NCBI GenBank assembly: GCA_022478985.1 | Contig: JAKSZP010002675.1 | Coordinates: 124,001-188,000, forward strand | Source of the DNA: Massospora cicadina | Taxonomy: Eukaryota > Entomophthoromycota > Entomophthoromycetes > Entomophthorales > Entomophthoraceae | Direction of reading: 5' to 3' | DNA length: 64,000 nucleotides | In this document: in pieces, positions 43,030 through 53,510 of the stretch | Position numbering within the stretch: the first letter of the stretch is position 1 | Layout: every line of letters starts with the position of its first letter | Program-made: the position numbers and the translations under genes | The notes under the pieces: model-generated | Databases searched by the model: none | Told to the model about the DNA's origin: nothing | The model's input: only the letters and a program-made list of their open reading frames with translations

Positions 43030-43569
43030 GAAATTTAATAGATGTACTGACAGCTTATAATGTAGAGCCAGTGACTATATAATTTGAAGGGTTTGTCAAT
43101 CAGATGAAACTGGAAACACATCAATTTGAAGAATATAGGCTTAAAAGAAGGATATAGTTAAGAAAGCACATGTAGCTGTTAAACATAAGCAGCTTTAAAA
43201 TAAAAAATACTACAACCCCTTATAAAATAAAAGGAGTTCACCCCTTCCTGAAATTAAAAATTTCTTAAATTGATTGTGATAAACTAAAGATGCCCAAACT
43301 TCAGTAACAAGGACAGCTCTTTACAATAAATAAGTATAGCCTATATTTTTAGCAGATTAAAAATATAATCAATGGTATGGCTAACATATGTTATAAAAGG
43401 AGATCCTTGTGATGATCACTATCGTGTACATTAGTCTCATAGTAGGTTTGTCAAGACCTAATCACATGGCACAGGAACTTTGTAATGCGCCAACTACCTA
43501 TCATTGGAAAAAGATAGCCTTTTTTAGTGGTTTAATATGCTTGAGTTTAATTATCTCAAATTTAAATTT
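43030..43569. other. AT-rich spacer without recognisable feature
   Basis: No motif or repeat recognised. Confidence 0.5.
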
Positions 43570-43856
43570 TTAAATTTTATTTGAGGTGGGCTGACCTGAG
43601 GACAATCCTGCACCAATGAAGGGAAGTGAAGAAAATGGGAAAGGAGGATAAAAACTGAAAAATATCTATGTGTGGTGTATGATAGGCCAGGAACTCCATG
43701 GACTGCCTTTGCTACTTGCTATCTCAGTTTGGGGCATTGGTGTGAAAAACCAACACAGTCATAATCATCCCCTACCTAAAGTCTATCTACTAAGATTGAA
43801 CTTGGGGAGGCAGTGGTAGAGGGTCCATATTCTACCACTGGGGTATCCTAGCCTAA
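43570..43856 (-). mobile_element. SINE1, full-length, inverted
   Basis: On the minus strand it runs from ctaggataccccagtggtag through gaatatggaccctctaccac, the body and the tail 'caggtcagcccacctcaaat'. It shows the extended inverted repeat GTGGTAGA...TCTACCAC in its head. Flanking duplications are not evident. Confidence 0.82.
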
Positions 43857-44249
43857 AGTGATTAAATAAGTGATTGCACTAGGATTTGAACAACTGACCT
43901 TTATAAAATTTAAGTTTAGACTCATAAGCTGATCCAATTATGCTAGAAGAGGTATTAGTTATCTCAAAAAACTTCATAACTTTTAATAAACTTTAGAGGT
44001 TTTTAAACAACTAATGAAAATACTATAAAAGGTTATGGGGAGCAAAACATAAATATGCCATCTATGTTTTATTTATTTCAAGTAATGGAACTTTAGGTCA
44101 CAGAGTTAAATGGAATGATATTCTTTTTCTTGATAAATTAGAAGTTCAAATATGTCTTAGTACTAAAATATGTTATCTATTTTTGTTTAAGGGTAAAAAG
44201 AACTTTTATAGTTTATACCACACTTTAGAGCTTTCTAAATCATTGGTAA
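43857..44249. other. AT-rich spacer without recognisable feature
   Basis: A weak B-box-like gttcaaatcc is present on the minus strand near 43880 but no tRNA fold. Nothing else is seen. Confidence 0.45.
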
Positions 44250-46181
44250 ACTATTATAAAATAAATTAAATTTATTCAAGGTATGCCAACCAGGGGACAG
44301 ACAATACCAAAAAAACTAATCAAAAATGAATGGAAAGAAATAAATCTACTAACCAGACAGGGAGCGGAAACTGCTAACCCACCATGGCAGAGGGTGATGG
44401 GGGTCAGGGGTTGGTCTTCAGACAAATGCGCCCCAATCATGGGATTTTGATTAAAGTAGTGGATTAAAGTGGAGATTCAGGGTATTGGGGCATCCACATA
44501 GTAGGGGTGGAAGTCAGTGTAGTATGAGTTTTCCACCTCCTCATTAAAATTAATGCAGTAAAGCACTTCAACAAATGCCATGACAAGAATTTCATCTTCT
44601 TTGAAGGATTTGGGAAGTTAGACAAAAAGGGAGATACTGTGGCAGATAATTTTAGCCAAAGGGTTGAATTTGGCAAGCGTTGCAACATTCATGACAGCAA
44701 CTTCAGCATCATCAAATAAATTTGAGATGTCTCTGCGTGTAGATTCAGGAAATTTGGGGGGAAGAAGAGGGTGGGCAGGCCATGCTGGAACTGAGCCACT
44801 GATTGGGCCACTGCTTTGCATAGGGTTGGGCACTGGGGAGAGGCCACCGCAGCTAAGGCGAGCTGGTGGTCACTTTGGTAGGGGGCTGCATTGGGCAGAG
44901 GAGTGAAATGTCTGGGGGTGGGGTTTTATCAAAGTCAGGAAGGAAATTTGGCCTGACCATAATCGTATTGGCCAAGAGGTTGACCAGAATTCTTACTAAT
45001 GAGAACGTTACCTGATTTGTCAACCTCTGCCAATAGGTCCCATGGATTTTGGTTCATGAGAATAGTGGCATTAGAAGTTGGGTGGGTGTGAGTGGGCGAA
45101 TGGGTGGGTGCTTGGGTGTGAAGGGTAGTCCAAGCCTGGCTCTGATTGGCTGGGGTGGGTTTAGGTGGGAGAATGTGGCTGGAAGATCTGGGGGGGCCAA
45201 TTTCCCATTCTGGACCATCAAATGAGAGTAGAGGGTGGGGGGGCAGCAAAGCGCCCCATACAGAACCTGCGGAGGGGGCTCTGAAGCCGCATCAGTGGAA
45301 GTGGCATGTGGGCAAGCTTTTTTTGCATGGTCAAGCCCAAAGCAGAGGGGACAAATATGCTGACCATTATTGACCTGAGCCCAAAAGAAATGCTCTGGCG
45401 CTGCTGCAACACTAGCGTGGGGGGATTTGGTGGGCTATGGCAGGGTGGTGTGGGATGATGGTGGCAGTTGCGCGAGGGGCAGCGAGGCGCTCTGCACCAG
45501 AGGGTACTGCAAAGATGAGGTTGGGCTGAGTGCCATAAGCCATAAGCCCTGTGACCAACTGGTCATATAAAACTTGGGGTGGGAGGTGGGACAGGAGATT
45601 TGCAAATGACACCACCAGGGTGGTGTCCAAAGGGAGGCAAGTATGGGTAGTGGGAATAGGGGTATTTTTGTAAATTAAAGGAGTTATTGCCACCACTGCA
45701 GCGTCCTCCTCTGTTTGGAACTCAATATCAAAGTAGCCCTTAAATGGGTGGAAGTTGATAAAGCCAGCTGGCACAAAGGCCACAATGGCTAGTTTGATAA
45801 TTGCCTTGTTGGCATATGGGAATAAACGCCCATAGTCAACGTGGAGGCAAAATTGAATGGCGGTACAAGGGAGGGTAAGTGGATGGGGGCGAGAAGGGTG
45901 GATGCACGCCAGGTGGAGAACTAAGTCCCGTGGGGGGATAAATCAGCTAGATGAGGTGGGCGGGCTGTTTGAGCCCATCCAAACACGTTTGCCCACTGGG
46001 CGGAAAACACTAGGTGGTGGAGCACCGCTGCCCCACACTGGGGTGGCAGGCGGCGGATCTGAGGACATCAAATAGGAAAGGGGCATGGCCAGATGGCGGT
46101 GGATAAACAAACTTTTTTAAATAAATCACTCAAAAGTGAGATCAAGTGGAAAGAAAAGTTTTTTACTATTATAAAATAAAT
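44250..46181 (-). mobile_element. Half-LINE: ORF1-only retroposon
   Basis: The insert 44267-46164 (1898 bp) is flanked by the perfect 17-bp duplication actattataaaataaat (44250-44266 and 46165-46181). On the minus strand it starts with aaaacttttctttcc, like the LINE 5' end (aagcttttctttc). It encodes only an ORF1-like protein and ends with the LINE-type tail 'gtcccctggttggcatacct' tgaataaat. No endonuclease or reverse transcriptase sequence is present. It therefore must have moved with enzymes from another LINE, like mammalian HAL1 elements. Confidence 0.8.
44460..46086 (-). pseudogene. Half-LINE ORF1
   Basis: The probable start is ATG at 46086 (MPLSYLMSSDPPPATPVWGS), 78 bases from the element 5' end. 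One in-frame TGA interrupts the N-terminal Pro-rich part. The open part continues through LPCTAIQFCLHVDYG and AFVPAGFINFHPFKG, then VVSFANLLSHLPPQVLYDQL. After a TAG at about 45411 and a shift, a knuckle CPLCFGLDHAKKAC (C-X2-C-X4-H-X4-C) follows, then a long Pro/Ser-rich C-terminus. The central part resembles ORF1 of the LINE at 30-35 kb. It is an RNA-binding type protein, now broken. Confidence 0.72.
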
Positions 46182-47406
46182 CACTGTTATATACAAAGTA
46201 ATAACAGTACTTTAGGTTTTTAAAATGCTTATTAAAATCTTTAATTATAAGTATAAATATAAGTATTCACTGTATTTTTGTTTTTGCCAAAGCAATTGAT
46301 GAGGCAGTGACAGCCATAAAAGCACTCAAATACTCTAATTAGATTACATAAAATGATTACTTGTTTAGAAAAATAAGGGAAATAGAAACATATCTTGTAA
46401 GATTTAGGGGCCAAGTACACTTTAATTAGAACTTTGAAGTTCTTTTTGAAACCACCTGAGGCACCAGGAAAATAATAGTTAAGGCTATGAAGCCCTCTTT
46501 TGACAATACGTCAGCCAGTTTGAGCAGGTGCATGTTGGTTGCAATGTGCTCAATGATGCACAAAATGTTTTTCTAGAAAAGTCAATGGTAGGATTGTAAT
46601 GGGAAAGCTTATACTAAAAAAAGGAAGGTGAGAGAATAAAAAAGCCAGCACTTTCACTAGTGATAGCACTGGCATTATATGGGACTGGTTATTTGCAGCT
46701 GGATACATTGCACTTTAGAACTCTACAGCATCTGGTATCTCACTTTCTGCAATATTATATAGAGTTTGTGCATAAGAAAGGACCATAGTTGTAAAATTGT
46801 CATGAAATCTTGAGGATGGGTGGGATGATGGTTACTCCATACTCACTGCTCTTTAATTTAATTTTCCTAAAACTTTTTAAAATTATCTCCAATTGTGATG
46901 TGCTCCATTCTCAAAGTACCTGGAACTCAATTGATAACTTAAAATTGTAGAATTGAAATAGGATCTTTAAACAAATATAAAAAGATTCCAAAGTAAGCTC
47001 AAGGATTTCTAAAATTATGGCAAAATCAGATAAACTTACCATAAAACTTAAATAAAAAATATTAGGATTTTGTGAGGCTTGTGCAATTTTGGAATTGGCC
47101 CATGGTTTAAAGGAGTCTTTCCTGGAGTAAAAACTTTTTCAGCTTGGTGGTGTAGTTGAGGAATTTTCTATGAATAAGAGCCTTATCCTCTTGACATACA
47201 ACCAACTAATAAGGGTAGTAATAGGAGTAAGCATTTTATAAAAAAGGTATCAGAAACTACCTGGCTTATTGCCTTTTGAGGCAAGATTAACTTTACTACT
47301 TCCTTTTTTCCCAACCTTCTGACAAGGTTGGATAAACAAGCCTTCATATACACAGAGCAATTTTGCCATAGTCAGTGTTGCATTTGATATTACAACTGGG
47401 CAAGGT
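46182..47406. other. AT-rich spacer without recognisable feature
   Basis: I found no motif; the 75-codon minus-strand frame at 47250-47477 extends into the LTR of element F and is not a gene. Confidence 0.5.
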
Positions 47407-49680
47407 TGTAAGTCCAGGGGAACGTCCCCTTTACGTTGATCAGAAGATTTTCCCATTCCCAAATAAAAAGGGTCCAAAGAGGGCGGCTGTACCCTTCATC
47501 ACCCAGGGCAACCTCGTCCATGTGTTAAATGAGCACTGGGTAACAGCGCACCCTCTTAATATTTGTAAGTCCTGGGGAACATCCTCTGGGTGTCAATTGT
47601 GCCATTTTTCCGTTCCCAAGCAAGAAGGTACCAAAGAGGATGGTCATACCCCTCATTACTCAGGGCGATCTCGCTCACATGGTAGACAAGCGCTGGGTAA
47701 CAGCCCTTCCACTTTGGATCCTGCTACCGGTACCCACACTCTCCTCAGCAGAACTGTTATGAGGAATCAGTGAAATCTGCATTGAGATTGCCAAAATAAA
47801 ATCAATTACAACTAATTCGAGTGTCAATCAGCCCAATGCTCAGATTTCAAATGGTCAAAAAGGTATGAAGGCCAATCTATCAGTTGGAATTCCTGATGGT
47901 TGCAATTCTGTTAACATGATGATCAAAAAATCTCCCCCTCCCAAATCTGCCAGGCATAACCCCTGATAAGCAGGTAATAGTATTGGACACCATCAATGAG
48001 GTTTTGAAGCTTCCTGCCAGCAAATCGGGCGTTGTACCTGATGCAATACCACTGACTGAATGAATGGCTCAGCAACTGAGCACGGGCGGGTTGGGCATCC
48101 CAAAACCATTCCCAATTAAATGGGTCCACCCATATGTGAAGTGGTCTTGGGGGATTCCCGCCGCTCGTTGGCCCAAACGCCATTGCACCAACTGTCAGAA
48201 ACGTAGCTGAGCGTTAGTTTGGACATTTGAGGTCAAACTGACAGCAACTCAGTCTACCACCAAATTTTGCAATGTCAGTTCCCAGGGAACTAACCCGCAC
48301 ATTCCTGAATAATTCGCTGCTTAGGTCAAACTTGCAGGACCCAATCCTGGCTTGTCCCTGCATCAATCAACCACTCTTTAATTAGTTGCATTGCACTGAG
48401 AAAATTGTTGGTTGATTCTCCTTCCTTAAATTTTCCAATAAAAACAACCCTCCCCAAAATTCCATTTTTATATGTTAAAAATTAAGCTCCCTTCCAGTTC
48501 CATATTCGTTGTACCAGCAGCAGTGCCCCTGGCATTCTGGTTTGCCATTTGGGTGCTCTGGCATCCAAGCTGGCAGGCCAGTCTAATTCTTACTTGCTTT
48601 CCGCCTGAAAATATTCCTCCCCCAGTTCCTGCACTTGCCTCCGTTGAATTAACTTTCTGAATTGAGAAAATGTGCACCAAAGTTATTGGTAATCATCTTT
48701 TTACAAGTGGGAGGAACTTTACAAAACTGATGGTGCTGAATCTTTGGAATTTAATCCAAAAATGTTTAAAATCAATGGGAATAAAGCCTGATGGGTGAGA
48801 AACTAATAGTCAGAAGGGGACAAGTAATGAATTCTTAGTCAAAATAGTTGATGGCATTGAGCTATTGAGCAGTACAATTGCTGATGACAAACTCCCCTCA
48901 AAGTTGTCGGGGACAATCCTCAATGAGCAGGTATCACCATCAGGTAATATCACCAATAGTTTAAAACCCCATTTCAAAAATCATGGATTGGTGCTTGATG
49001 GAACCCATTTGGTTAAATGAACGCTCCAGAGACTGGGCATGGTGGTTTGGCCATCCAAAATCAGTTTTTGACCCATTGGAACCACCCCTATGTGGGGTGG
49101 CCCTGGGGGAAAACCGTTGCCTGCTGGGCCAGATGCTATCACGCTAACTGACATAAATTCAGTAAAGCCTTGGGTCAGGCATTCATGGATGAACTGAAAG
49201 TGACTCAGCCTGCCACCAGATCCTTTTATGTTGGTTCAGATTAGAATCATTTCCCCCTAACCCAAAAATTTGCTGGGTTAGGTCAAATTTCAGGGCCCCA
49301 ACATTATTGCTTTGACAAGCTGACTGTAATCAAACACTATTTAATCAGTCATGTCGCACTGTGAAAATTGTTGTTCAATTTATTTGTTTTTTTTTAATAA
49401 AAATCCATATATCCAATTCCTGTTATTATTATGTTCAAATATAAACCACCCCTTAAAAATTTATTTCAACAACCCACGGGACTCATGGCCATGTTTACCT
49501 GGTTCATTGCTAGGTGTTTATATATACAACAATAGCTCATGGGTGCTTAGTGGCTTAATTTCTTCCTAGTTTCATAACAGTTGTACCAGCAGCAGTGTCA
49601 CTAGCATTTGGGCTTGGCATTTGAGTTCTTTGGCACTTGAACTGGAAGGCCAGTCTAAAAATAACTTGATTTTTCATGAA
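47407..49680 (+). repeat. Element F 5' LTR, split by a solo LTR
   Basis: It begins TGTAAGTCCAGGGGAACGTCC. The first part (47407-47563) and last part (48611-49680) align continuously with the 3' LTR (53511-53555, 54407-55571). The alignment passes from 'gtaacagcgcaccctctta' to 'cagttcctgcacttgcctcc' once the insert is removed. Further landmarks shared with the 3' LTR are 'taccagcagcagtg', 'tggccatgtttacctggttc' and 'aggccagtctaaaaataact'. The right end is approximate. Confidence 0.72.
47559..48615 (+). mobile_element. Related solo LTR inside F 5' LTR
   Basis: The insert ~47564-48610 begins TGTAAGTCCTGGGGAACATCC, carries the same modules as the F LTR in diverged form and ends near cctgaaa. Flanks atatt (47559-47563 and 48611-48615) are a perfect 5-bp duplication. 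Its presence explains why head modules appear twice in a row at 47407 and 47564. The last bases do not read CA, so its right end may be mutated. Confidence 0.65.
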
Positions 49681-49689
49681 ATAATTGAC

Positions 49690-50280
49690 CAACCATTATT
49701 CTTAACCATTTCCACCCTCCTTGTTGATATGGGCGTATCAGTGGTCCTTTTCTCTCAGCTGAATAAAGTTGTGAAGAAGTTCTACTATGGCCACAGTAGC
49801 CTAGCATCTCCCAAATTTCCTAAGCCCATCCTCCAAAATGGGATGTTCATGCTAGGAGCCGCTGAGGTGGCCTTGGTGTCAAATCCCAGCTTTGATCATT
49901 ATCCAAATTTAATGTTAATAGTTACCGCAGCACTTATGCCCATGTCAGTAAATTCTAGCGTTACAACTTATGAAGTGTCTACTCCTGTCATAAACCTAGT
50001 AGTTTACCCTAATCCTAGTATGATCTCTTCCTTATCTACAGACTCAACTATAGCTGCCAATAAAAAGAATTACACCTGCTTTTTATTACCCATGAAAATT
50101 AGTATCACAGCTTATCAAGTGTCCTTTGAGGCCTTGGTGGATACTGGAACAGCTGGTAATTTTATGAGTGTAGAGCTAGCCCACCAGTTGGAGCTTGACC
50201 TGGACTTGGGTCCTATGGTGATGGTTGCTTTATCGGCCTCCCAGCACTCATTACTAATCCAATGGCCAGAACCTTTCTAG
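49690..50280 (+). pseudogene. Element F protease region
   Basis: A 219-codon open frame begins at 49621 inside the LTR end. Near its C-terminus it reads FEALVDTGTAGNFMSVELAH, a retropepsin active site (D-T-G) of the chromovirus form (ALVDSGA.GNF). The preceding ~150 residues show no capsid motif. The frame ends at 50280 before the RT, which is in another frame. Confidence 0.72.
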
Positions 50281-50499
50281 GTTCACCAGTTTAGCTTTTG
50301 CAATCAGTTCTCTGCAATGCCAAACTTGGTGTTTCCAGTAAGTTTGGGGACAAGATGGTGGCGCTGACAACATGTTAAAATTTATATGGAGTCTAATATG
50401 TTGTCATTTGCTAGTAATCAGATGGAGAGGTAGTTTCATCTAGTAGATACCCTTAATAAAACCTAAGGCCGCAGTTCCATCGCTTCCCTCATTTCCCCT

Positions 50500-51320
50500 G
50501 CTGGCCTTCCATCAGATTTCCTGAGGCATTATTGGGTTATCAAAGTATCTTTGATTATGAGAAGGTGGACATTTTCCCCCATACTAAATTAGATTTAGGG
50601 TTTAGAACAATGGTGCAGGTGGTGAATATTAACTGCCCTTTATTCCCACATACAGCGGAGGAAGAGGCTGCTCTTTATGCTTGGTTAAACAACATTCTTA
50701 AGAAAGTGTAGTTGCTTAAAGAGACATCACCAATTTCTTCCATTGTTTATGCCAAGAATGCCGATGGTTCCCTCCATCCCTGCATGGATTATGGTCACCT
50801 GAATAAAATCACAGTTCATGATCCATACCCTTTGACCCTGGAGCAAACTATTGTTTAAGCAATTGCTAAGTCGCATGTGTTCTCTTAGCTTGATCTTGTT
50901 AATGCCTTTAACCAAATTTGGGTGATGGAAGGTCAGGAATGGCTTACCGCTATCTGAACAAAGAGGGGTACTTTTTAATTTCAGGTATTGCCCTTTGGGC
51001 TGAAGAATGTACTGGCTAAATTGCAAAGAATGATTTATAGTGTGCTGGGTGATCTCCAATTTACTTGTGTGGTTGCATATATTAATGATATTTTGGTTCA
51101 CTATTTGACTCCCAAACAACATGCAAAGGACTTGGAAGCGGTAGTGGCTGCCTTTCACAAGGCGAGCTTGTTTGTTAATCCTTCAAAATGCAAAGTTTAT
51201 AAGGAGGAGGTTACCTTTTTGGGTAATCTTGTCCTAAAAGATGGGTATGTTATTCCCTTTAATAAGTTGGATGCCATCTGCTATGCCCAGCTCCAACAAC
51301 CCAAAAGCAATTAAGACGCT
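50500..51320 (+). pseudogene. Element F reverse transcriptase
   Basis: Blocks: SIVYAKNADGSLHPCMDYGH (palm start), then LDLVNAFNQIWVMEG, MPFGLKNVLAKLQRMIYSVL, CVVAYINDILVHYLTPKQHA, and NPSKCKVYKEEVTFLGNLV. The order is that of a chromovirus RT. The catalytic YxDD has become YIND, which removes the first Asp of the pair. Several stops lie between 50700 and 50980. The 143-codon minus-strand frame here is a shadow. Confidence 0.82.
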
Positions 51321-51329
51321 TTTTGGCAC

Positions 51330-51975
51330 TATCATTTTTCTGAAGAAATTTTCCCCCGCCAGTTTCCCAGTTAGCCACTTCGCTTCACCCACTCATGGGT
51401 AAGAATGTTCCCTTACATAAGACACCCAAGTGCCAGCAGGCATTTAGTCACTTAAAGAGGCGTTCTTATCACCACATCCTAAGACACGCTGACCACTCCA
51501 AACCCTATATTGTTACATATGATGCATCATCTGTTGCAGTTGGGGCCATTCTGCTTCAGGAACACAATGGTTTAGAACATCTGATCGCTTACTTTTACTG
51601 CAAATTATACTCTACTAACAATCCTGGGTCATCTACAATAAGGAGTTGGCAGCTGTAGCATGGGCTTTGACTCATTGGCAGTATCTGTTACAGGGCGCTC
51701 AGCATGAGTTGATGGTGCATACAGATCACCAAGCCCTTCTGTATTTTTGTAAACCATAGAAGTTGTCACATAGGCAAGCTCGCACCTACTGGGATTTGTG
51801 TAGTTCCAACTTTAAATATGAGTTCATAAAAGGTGCGTTAAACATAATTTCTAATTTCCTTAGTTGCAACCATGCTCATTGCCCCATGGACTCAGGTGAA
51901 GCAGACCTGGTCACCGTGTTTCCCACTACCCAAATATTATCCATTATACCTCCTGTGGTCTCATCAGTAGACTAA
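51330..51975 (+). pseudogene. Element F RNase H
   Basis: The frame at 51395-51658 reads KCQQAFSHLKRRSYHHILRH, then SKPYIVTYDASSVAVGAILL (the first catalytic Asp is present in YDAS), LIAYFYCKLYST. Further on come AVAWALTHWQYLLQGAQHEL and HTDHQALLYF. These are the usual RNase H blocks in order; one shift lies near 51655. Confidence 0.78.
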
Positions 51976-51999
51976 GCTCCTGATGCGCCTCTTATTTCA

Positions 52000-53200
52000 C
52001 AGGTTTTAGCAGCTCAAATGACCTGTCCCAAAGGAGTGAAGTTATTGGAATAATTGTTACTTCCAGCTCATAAACATTCCCTATATTTCTTGGTGGAGGG
52101 TTTTATATATTTTTAGTTGCAGGTGTGGGATCCTCCTCTTTTTGGAGCTAAAGTGTTTTGGGCTCATCATAATTCCCCACAATCAGCTATCCAGTTAATA
52201 ATAAATGTATCAATTTGATTAAGCGGACTTATAATTGGGTGGGATTATCAAAAGAGGTAACAGCTTAGGTTGCCAATTGCATTGCCTGCACATGGGCAAG
52301 CCAGATTAATCGAGAAGAAATGGTCTCCTTCACCCTTTACAACAGGTGGAGGATCCATGGACATCAGTGTCCGTGGATTTTATTGTCAAACTTCCTTGTT
52401 CTAATGGGTTTACTGAGGTGAAGGTGATGGTCATTTTGCTTTGCAAAATTTGCCCTATTTATTCCACGCTCTTCCATGATTTTGTCAGAAGAAACTTCCC
52501 GTCTCTTCATGCGCCACATGTTTTCTATGATTGTTCTCCAACAGGAGATTATTAATGAGCATGAGCCCCAGTTTACAGTGCGGTTCTGGAATGAGCGTTT
52601 TTATTTTAAAAATTACACCCTGTCATTCCACAGCATACCATTCCCAGTCCAATGGACAAACTGAGCGGGTTAATTAAATCTTAGAACAGTACTTGTGCTG
52701 CTATTCTGCAGTTGTGCATGATACCTAAGCTAATGACCTTCCTCTCACTCAATTTGCATATAACAATGGAACTCATGCCTCTACAGGGGTTTCCCCTATG
52801 AAGCAACTTTGGGGTATAACCCCTCATTTTTGGTTGGTCTTTGTTTGCGTCCAGAGGTTCCAGCTGCCATAGATCATTCTGAGCACATTTGGTCTACTCA
52901 GTCCTTGGTGCGGGAGCATCTTACTAAGGCTATCAGTGACTATAAGCATTTTGTGGATTGGAAGCGGCTTTCTGGCCATAGTATTGTGGTGGATTCATAT
53001 GTCATGCTTGATATGCGCCATTTGCAGATGCAGGTACCCTCCTGGAAGTTTGAAAGCAAGTGTTCAGGTCCCCACTTGGTGGAGGAGGATCTGGGTAATA
53101 ATGTTTTCGGTTTAAGTTGCCACCTCACTGGAAACAACATCCAGTCTTACACATATCACAGCTGTCCCGTTCAAGGGAACTATCCCCTTGGATCCTAAGC
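52000..53200 (+). pseudogene. Element F integrase
   Basis: Readable parts: a zinc-binding remnant, then EDPWTSVSVDFIVKLPCSNG (first catalytic Asp), NEHEPQFTVRFWNER (usual SDRGPQF; the second Asp is Glu), and AYHSQSMDKLSGLI (usual AYHPQTDGQTERVN). The last is a 129-codon open frame (52809-53198) starting GYNPSFLVGLCLRP that holds the C-terminal module (KCSGPHLVEEDLGNNVFGLS). The pattern matches element A (2850-3480) and chromoviruses generally. Broken core, intact tail. Confidence 0.8.
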
Positions 53201-53224
53201 TGATAGTGATTGAGGATGCGGAGG

Positions 53225-53415
53225 ATGACAAAGTGAAGAGTATTTGTCATCCCACAATTTAGGAGGTCAGTTCAGTATTGCATCGCTTGGAAGAGTTATC
53301 CTGCCTATGAGAACATCTGGGTTAAGGCTGAGATTGCATGAACTGCATGGAGCTGGTCAAGGCGTTTCACATGTCCCATCTCAATGCTCCCCGTCACCCC
53401 CAAAAAGTTGTTAAT
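53225..53415 (+). pseudogene. Element F chromodomain
   Basis: The translation reads VQYCIAWKSYPAYENIWVKA followed by CMELVKAFHMSHLNAPRHPQ. This matches the chromodomain pattern YLVKWKGYP.EE.TWEP and ELVKEFH..HP. It is the last coding part before the polypurine tract. One frame change lies between the two halves. Confidence 0.78.
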
Positions 53416-53495
53416 TTAACTGGCAATCAAGTTGCCCAAGTCTCACAAAAATGTAGCTCTCATGCAGTTTCCCGTGGTGGCGCCCCACCTTTGGC

Positions 53496-53508
53496 AAAGA
53501 GAAAGGGT
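53496..53508 (+). promoter_or_regulatory. Element F polypurine tract
   Basis: aaagagaaaggg lies just before the LTR start TGTAAGTCC at 53511 and corresponds to agaaagagaaaaaa in element A. Confidence 0.72.
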
Positions 53509-53510
53509 AA

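Noticed and set aside
43866..43945. Possible tRNA on the minus strand (gttcaaatcc B-box-like)
   Set aside because: T stem and acceptor stem do not pair, and no normal anticodon arm could be drawn.
44140..44185. Possible fourth micro-insertion around cttagtacta
   Set aside because: Only about eight flanking bases repeat and the core ACCAYCTAG is missing, so chance is likely in AT-rich DNA.
50727..51158. 143-codon minus-strand frame
   Set aside because: It is antisense to the reverse transcriptase of element F.
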